Below, piece by piece: positions 58,418-64,000 of a stretch of DNA of 64,000 bases (the first letter of the stretch is position 1; every line of letters starts with the position of its first letter). A program made the translations under genes and the position numbers. The stretch comes from Malurus cyaneus samueli (lineage: Eukaryota; Chordata; Aves; Passeriformes; Maluridae): positions 3,622,619-3,686,618 of the forward strand of contig CM019230.1 in assembly GCA_009741485.1 (NCBI GenBank), given 5' to 3'. The notes beneath the pieces were generated by a model. It saw only the letters and a program-made list of their open reading frames with translations, made no database searches and was not told where the DNA came from.

Positions 58418-58445
58418 TGCTGAGTCACCAGTGGCTGCTGAGTCA
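58418..58445 (+). promoter_or_regulatory. Tandem MARE/AP-1-like motifs
   Basis: TGCTGAGTCA occurs at 58418-58427 and 58436-58445, each followed by CCAG, 18 bases apart. TGCTGAGTCA is the half-plus-core of the T-MARE site bound by Maf/NRF2/BACH dimers and contains an AP-1 site. Binding is inferred. Confidence 0.35.
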
Positions 58446-58449
58446 CCAG

Positions 58450-60225
58450 CCCTGAGCACCAGTCAGGACTGTCAAAGCCCTGGTGAGAAGGCAGCTCTGA
58501 TTCAGCTGGGAATTTATCCTTATTTTTAAGTACAGTATAATGCCAATTTGTGTTATTACCTTGCCTGCAGCAGCACTGTGCAGAACAGAATAGCCTGACA
58601 ACTGATGAAGTGAATGTTTCTTAAAAATACCTTCTGAAATGACAACTGCTTTTTGTCCCTAAAATATGTAGGAATTTTGCAGTGTTTCCTCCTTGACTTC
58701 CTCTCCCACCTTCTGTGACAACGGGAAAAGAAAGGAAAAAAAGCAGCTTCTTAACTAGAAGTGAACTTATTGCCAGTTGCTTTTTAACAGTGTATAATCA
58801 GGAAATGTCAGAAACCTGAAATTGGTTATCTTTTTGTGAATGTCTCCTCAGTGCTGCTGCAATTCAAAATAAAGGTGGAAGTGCTGAGCGCTTCTTTTGG
58901 AGTCACTGGCTGCTCTGGAAGGCTGCTTGTGAGTCCTTCGACAGCACTCTGGAGAGGCTAATGCAGGTGACATCAAAGTGACCAGGGGCACAGATGGCAC
59001 CTGGATGGGTGAGGGACAGGCTCACAGTCACCTCCAGTCTCTGGCTGGAAACTCTGAAGCGCAGAGGGCTGCTCTGGAGGAGCTGTGGTCGGTCGGGAGG
59101 GAGGAAGTGCCAAGCTAAACAAACACTACTTGAGGTTACGAAGCTCAGAGGGTGTCGGTATCACAAACCCCAATCTCTGCCTCTGCTCTGCTGCTCCCAA
59201 ATCACTCCAGAGAGCAGCTTGGGGAGGTCGTGGAGATAACGTGGAGAGAACAGAAGCCAGCTGATGCCATGCTGAGTCTGGTGGGGGAGCACTCGATTTC
59301 CTTTCCTTGTGCATGTGCTACTCCGGACAGTTGCTCAACAGCCTGATGGCAATTAAAGAATTCTAATCATGGGAACAATGGTTCCAGGGCCCGGAGTAGC
59401 CTCTGACACTCTCATATTGGATGTTGGTGCTAGATGGATGGGTGGAAGCACATGCTGCCACTCACCTTGGGGCAGACATGGAACAGTCTCTGCTCCGAGG
59501 CCTCTCTGCCCTGTGGTGAGAGACAGTGTGAGGTACAAAGGCACAAGGAGGTAATGCTGCCAATCACAAGATCAAGCAATTGCTTGGGCTGACAGTAATC
59601 TCAGTTTGAATTGCAAAAATGTGTCTGATCCTCACAAGGGCATGAACTGCACGTGGCAGGGTTGGCCGGCAAGGGGCTGGGCCAAGCAGCAGATTTGGTC
59701 TCATTTGAAGAGATAAGTGGGGGCAGAAAAACATGTTTACAGTCTCTGCTCTGGTACTTATGGGTAATTGACTGTATTTTTAGATGCTTTGGTAATTGTA
59801 GGTGTAAATAACAGGTTTTACATGAAATGCATGAAATTTAGGGCCTTTTCCAAATGATGTCATCAGCCCAGGTGCGAACTGTCAGAGCCACGCACAGCTG
59901 TGAACAGGAGCAGTTGGAAATAGCAGATTTTGATCTGTAAATCCTCAGTTTGTCCGTTTCCACATGTAGCACTCCTGCAGCTCATCCCTGGCGTGCCCCA
60001 GCTCTGGTGTTCACCCCTGCGAGCACTGATCTCACCTGCACATCGCACCTCAGTGTCTGATCTGTTTTATCTCTGTTCAGCTGATGCCTATCTTGGAATA
60101 AAATTTCCCATGGCTTATCAGCACTTGACAATTAGATGCTTAACATCCCACTTAATGCAAAACAGATTACATCCTGGGAATTAACAAAACAATCAAATGC
60201 CTTAAGGGATATTGGAAGATTTTTT
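58450..60225. other. Unique noncoding sequence, no gene seen
   Basis: Short mixed frames. No recognised repeat. Confidence 0.5.
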
Positions 60226-60227
60226 AT

Positions 60228-60283
60228 AGATGTGTATGTGTTTTTATATACACATATATGTGTTTAGACACACACACACATGC
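60228..60283. repeat. TG/CA-rich alternating purine-pyrimidine tract
   Basis: GTGTATGTG, TATATACACATATATGTG and ACACACACACACATGC in succession. The TGTGTATGTG and CACATATATGTG parts are partly self-complementary. A microsatellite with Z-DNA-type alternation. Confidence 0.75.
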
Positions 60284-60410
60284 ATTCATAGTTGTGAAAT
60301 CTGGAGATGCTGATCAGCTTTCACTGCTTGATTGATTTTCGTGGCTCATTCCTGTGCCTGTTCTATTTTTTCTTTTTGGTAGCAGTTGTGTTCCGTGTTG
60401 GCAATGTCCG

Positions 60411-60720
60411 GTGTTGCCCTTCCCGAGGTGTCATAGAGGCTGCCCAGGGGTCCCCAGGCGGCTCGGAGCGCTCCCCTCCGTGCCCAGCCGGCGACTTTGC
60501 TCCCTCTGGTGGCATCCTGAGCCCGGTCTGTTCCCAGCAGGGCGGATCCTCCCAGCGCCAGTGCCCGCGGAGGTGGCAGCGAGGGGGCACACGGCAGGGC
60601 TGGGGCAGGGCTGTGCCTGCCATGGCCAGCCCCTCTCCCTCGGGGAATCCTTCCCCAGGTAAGGGTGTGGGTCCGGTCCCGGTGCTGATCCCAGGACAGC
60701 ACAGCAGAGCCTCTGCCTGC
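60411..60720 (+). promoter_or_regulatory. GC-rich, CpG-enriched block with first-exon-like sequence
   Basis: About 17 CpGs in 310 bases, in sharp contrast to its flanks. An ATG in strong Kozak context (GCCATGG) at 60622 opens a short frame (MASPSPSGNPSP) that runs to a splice donor CCCCAG|GTAAGG at 60658/60659, as a first coding exon would. Several frames are open here because of GC content. It may be a small alternative promoter or only a GC-rich patch; no TATA or initiator is evident. Confidence 0.25.
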
Positions 60721-60724
60721 TGAA

Positions 60725-61670
60725 TTTCAATATATCTGATCATCTCTCTCTAGCTTTATTGCAGAGCTGATCATCACAACCCCAGCTCTTGCATATGCTG
60801 AGGCTGGAGCTGTCAGGAATAGTTGCATTGCTGGAAAAAAACAGAATCGTTTCCTTCCTGCAGCCGGGATCCCCACAGAGCAGAGCATTTTGCCTGTGAT
60901 TTCCAGTCCTGCTGTCACTCAGCACTCTGACTTGCAGTGGAGGTGCATGGTCCAGCTTTTATGGACATGGCCCTTGGGACTATGGGGAGTGATGAAGGGA
61001 CTGAAGGGTCACAGGAGCTGGTGAAGATTTATAAAAAATTCTTAGAAATAAGTTTTTTTAATGTTGAGAGAGAAAATAGTTGTTCCATTCACTGGTACAG
61101 TACCTGCACATGATGGGCTGAGATCCCCAGCAGCCACCAACCACAGGGAGATCTGGGGATCTGCTCAGTGCCTTCATCACCTACAGATGCTGTGGACAAC
61201 CTCACAGGGAATGGGGCCAAATCCTGGGCTCAGCCATTCCAGTCTGACCCCTGTGACTCTGTGTCCCCCCTTCCCACACCCTGCCCAGTGCTGTGCCCAC
61301 CCTGGCACACACAGGCTGGAGCAGAGCCTCAGGCTTCCCATGAAGAATGCTTGGACTGCCCTGTGTTTGTGTTATTTGGTAAATGATGCTCTTTTGGCTG
61401 CCTGCCCTCAAAGAAGAAGAAACTGCTGTTGCTATCTGGTGATCCTTCCAATAACTGACCGAATGCAGTAGTTCAGGTCCTGACACACATGGTGTTGATT
61501 CATTCAACTGATGATTTCTGGAGGCAGCAGCCTTGTGATACAGTGCACCACACACACGCAGAGAAAAAGCCAGTTGTGCCTTAAAGCATGTAAATAAATG
61601 CCAGGCATAGCACTGCTACCTCTCTTCTAAGTATGAGAATATCTCTGTCTGATGGAGCTTTGCCTAGGCC
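60725..61670. other. Unique noncoding sequence, no gene seen
   Basis: The 136-codon plus frame at 61061-61471 is opposed by a minus-strand frame and is unrecognised. Confidence 0.5.
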
Positions 61671-61676
61671 GATACG

Positions 61677-61735
61677 ATTAACCCCATTTTACAGAGAGGG
61701 AAATTGATTTTCATCCATCATAATCCAACAGGCCA
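61677..61735 (-). mobile_element. MIR SINE fragment
   Basis: TTAACCCCATTTTACAGAGAGGGAAATTGATTTTCATCC matches the start of the reverse-complement MIR tail ('ttatccccattttacagatgaggaaactgag'). Short and decayed. Confidence 0.45.
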
Positions 61736-61739
61736 AAAA

Positions 61740-62825
61740 TAAAAACCAGTTCCTGTGAGTCCTGGCCCTGCTTATCCTGTCCTAGTGACACATAGCTCAG
61801 TAACTTGTCCTATCCTTTGTCCTCCACCATGAATGAAACTCTCTGAAGTCACTGAGCCTTCCTGGATGTTCCCAAGGCTGCTGCAGGGTGCAGGCTGGGC
61901 AGTGGCTTGGGAGGAGGAGGAGGAGGAGGAGGTGAGCCTGGCCTCACCTCTGCACTGCTGGCACCAGCCAGCTCCCACATCTCTGTGCTGCTGGAAAAAG
62001 CTCAAATCCTGGTGTGCTCCAACTTCGTGTTGCGTTTCATTTGCAGTTTAAAAGCAGCAAGTGACTCTTGGAGCCAAACAAATGCCTGGCATTTGGCTGT
62101 GCCTGTGTTTTCCTGTGGCCAGGCTGACCTTTATGAACACCAGAATCACAGCTATGACAGGCAGCTCGCTTGAACCCTCCCTTCTGTGGCCTGGGGAGGT
62201 TTTGTAATTGTTGGAAAAGCCAAAAAGTCTTTCTTCAGACCCTGATTTTTCCTTAGCAACCAACTTTCCTCCTTGATTTCGCTTCACCTTTCCCTTCTAT
62301 GTAACTCACAGCAATCCTTGTGCTTGAAACCTCCATTTATTGATGCAGATGCAATCAGCAAGAACCATGAGCAGTTGCAGAGTTCAGTCCAACTGTGAAA
62401 TCACTCATAAATGTGCTTAACTTCAGTAAAACTATTCTTGTGCTCAGTCTTAAACATGTTCTTTACTCTTTTGCAAGTCCTTGGCCCTCTCACAGTCACA
62501 ACTGGGTCACTGATTAGCCGAGGAATGGCAGAATGAGGAAGAGGCTCTTGTTGGGATCTCTGTGAAAGTGCTTTTCTGAGCCTATGGTCAGTGTCTGCTC
62601 TGATGGCAGATGAGTGCAATTTTGTTGTGCAGTGAAGGAATGGAGCATGAAATCCCCCACTGAAGTGCTCTTAGATATGCCTGTAAAATGCTGAGTGTGA
62701 GTGAAGTGGCCTGTGTGGCATGGCTGCTGCACGTTGTGCTGTCCTCATCACTCACTGCTGCTCATCAATCTCTTGGTGGCTGTTTCTCTACTTATTCTGG
62801 GCCTTTCCAAGTGTCCATCTTGCTC
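61740..62825. other. Unique noncoding sequence with a GAG triplet run
   Basis: (GAG)n of about seven copies at 61911-61932 inside short frames; no gene recognised. Confidence 0.5.
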
Positions 62826-62830
62826 AAATG

Positions 62831-62877
62831 TTAAAAAAAAATAATAAAAAAAAAATAAAAAAACAAAGAAAAACCCA
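62831..62877. repeat. A-rich simple repeat
   Basis: A runs broken by T and C (AAAATAATAAAAAAAAAATAAA). It may be a retroposon tail, but no body is recognisable upstream. Confidence 0.75.
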
Positions 62878-62879
62878 AA

Positions 62880-64000
62880 ATCAAAGATAGCATCAAGAAG
62901 TTATGAGACTGGTTTTTGAATTTAAGTCTTTAATTGGGATTTGGTGTCATTGCTTCAGGGTGTCCAGGACATATTTACACTTTGCTTTAAAACCAAGGGC
63001 TTTGGGCATCATGTTATTTTCCAATGGATACAGGGTGCTCACCTAAAAGCTGACTTAAGGAATGAAAAGGAATTATGTGCTCCATTCCTGCAATGTAGTG
63101 TCTTATAGAAACTTGTTAAGGTCTGATTTGCTAAGTGAGTGAGAGGCAAACACTTTAAGGTGCTTTAAAGCTGAATTGATGTTGCTCTCATCAGTTGTGT
63201 GTCCTTTGTATCCTGCCTGTTCCTTGCTGTGCTCTGTACAGCACCCAGCGCTCTGAGTGAAGATCTCAGCACCTGCTGAAGGCAAATAATGATAATTAGT
63301 TCTAATAGCTGTTGTGTTTCACACCTCTTCCAGCATGCCAAGGCAGATCACAAGGAGATGTCACCAAAGCAAATAATCACCCCAGCGCCAAATGGCTTAG
63401 CATGATTTCAGTGCATGGCACGAGGGTTTGCCTGCGTGATCCATCACAGAAGTGCTGAGCTTCTGCAGCTTTGCCTGCCCAGTACTATCTGTTCCCAGTT
63501 TATGACCTCTACTGGTTCTGAGCTGTGCTCAGGGCTCTGACATACAGGTGAATTACCAGTGCAACACGTTCCTGCATGTCAGGTTCTTCACCACAATTGC
63601 CTTGTTCATGCTCTTGCCCAGCACCGCAGCTATCCCCTTTTTTCTTGCGGAGGGGAAAAACTACTTTAGCTTACTTTGTGTTTGCCAAGGGGGTAGAGAA
63701 AGCACAAAGACAGCTGTTACAGAATAGATGATACCTGTTAACTGGTGTTATTATTCCTGTTCCTAAAGTTACTCTATGTGTTGGGGTCATGCTCGTGATT
63801 TAGGGTATGAACTTGGTACCAAGCAGGCAAACACTTTCATGGATCTCCTCATTACCTTCAAACCATAAGGAACTGTCTCCAGTGGATGTGTGTAATAGAT
63901 GTGCCTGGGGCTGTTCAAGCTAGGGCAAGATATCACAGGCAGAAAAGAATCAACACAGGAATATTAACAATACATTATTTTGCTGGTGCAGTTTTCCCAT
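62880..64000. other. Unique noncoding sequence, mildly CNE-like 63.28-63.42 kb
   Basis: No gene. AATGATAATTAG and CAAATAATCACCCCAGCGCC near 63286-63390 are regulatory-looking but unproven. Confidence 0.45.

Noticed and set aside
62831..62877. Poly(A) tail of a processed pseudogene
   Set aside because: Upstream bases show no recognisable gene body, polyadenylation signal or target-site duplication.
1..64000. CRISPR arrays, phage or bacterial operons, endogenous retrovirus genes, tRNA/rRNA genes
   Set aside because: Searched by eye on both strands. No regularly spaced identical repeats apart from the minisatellites, no recognisable gag/pol/env-type frames or paired LTRs, and no tRNA- or rRNA-like sequence.

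Overview
The window looks like ordinary noncoding DNA from a vertebrate, most likely a bird. Across 64 kb I find no recognisable protein-coding gene, rRNA, tRNA, CRISPR array, operon or bacterial signal on either strand. Open frames are short, overlap in several frames and resemble no protein family I know. The avian reading rests on weathered CR1/L3-like LINE 3' ends, MIR/core-SINE tails and a palindromic repeat I know from turtles, crocodilians and birds. Alu, L1 and B elements are absent, interspersed repeats are very sparse, and CpG is depleted outside a few GC-rich patches. It could be a long intron or an intergenic stretch; turtle or crocodilian is less likely because repeats would be denser.

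Layout. 1-9 kb is unique sequence with a T/G-rich tract, a MIR remnant near 6.6 kb and an exon-like segment near 7.3 kb. A degenerate minisatellite of about 23-bp period fills 9.96-10.48 kb. From 12.9 to 25 kb there are a CR1/L3 remnant, several AT-rich blocks resembling conserved noncoding elements (14.45, 15.2, 18.4, 20.4, 21.3, 24.25 kb), a small CpG-rich island (19.8 kb) and a short telomere-like tract (23.63 kb). From 25 to 36.3 kb there are SINE remnants, an AT-repeat palindrome (29.3 kb), two well-formed exon-like segments (30.6 and 34.5 kb) and more CNE-like blocks. From 36 to 54 kb the sequence is unique, with ancient repeat fragments, a GC-rich patch, a clean 33-bp duplication (46.7 kb) and AT-rich CNE-like blocks. 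From 55 kb to the end the sequence is more GC-rich, with a CpG-rich 21-bp repeat (55.8 kb), paired AP-1/MARE-type motifs (56.4 and 58.4 kb) and a GC-rich block with a Kozak ATG running into a splice donor (60.4-60.7 kb).

If the window has a function, it is probably regulatory: scattered CNE-like blocks rich in homeodomain-type AT motifs with surviving CpGs, as seen around developmental genes. That is inference from a single sequence. The exon-like segments were picked by eye from splice consensus and open frame, and each needs RNA or cross-species evidence. I found no convincing new biological system. The most checkable oddities are the 23-bp minisatellite, the telomere-like tract, the AT palindrome, the 126-nt and 158-nt exon-like segments and the 60.6-kb first-exon candidate.
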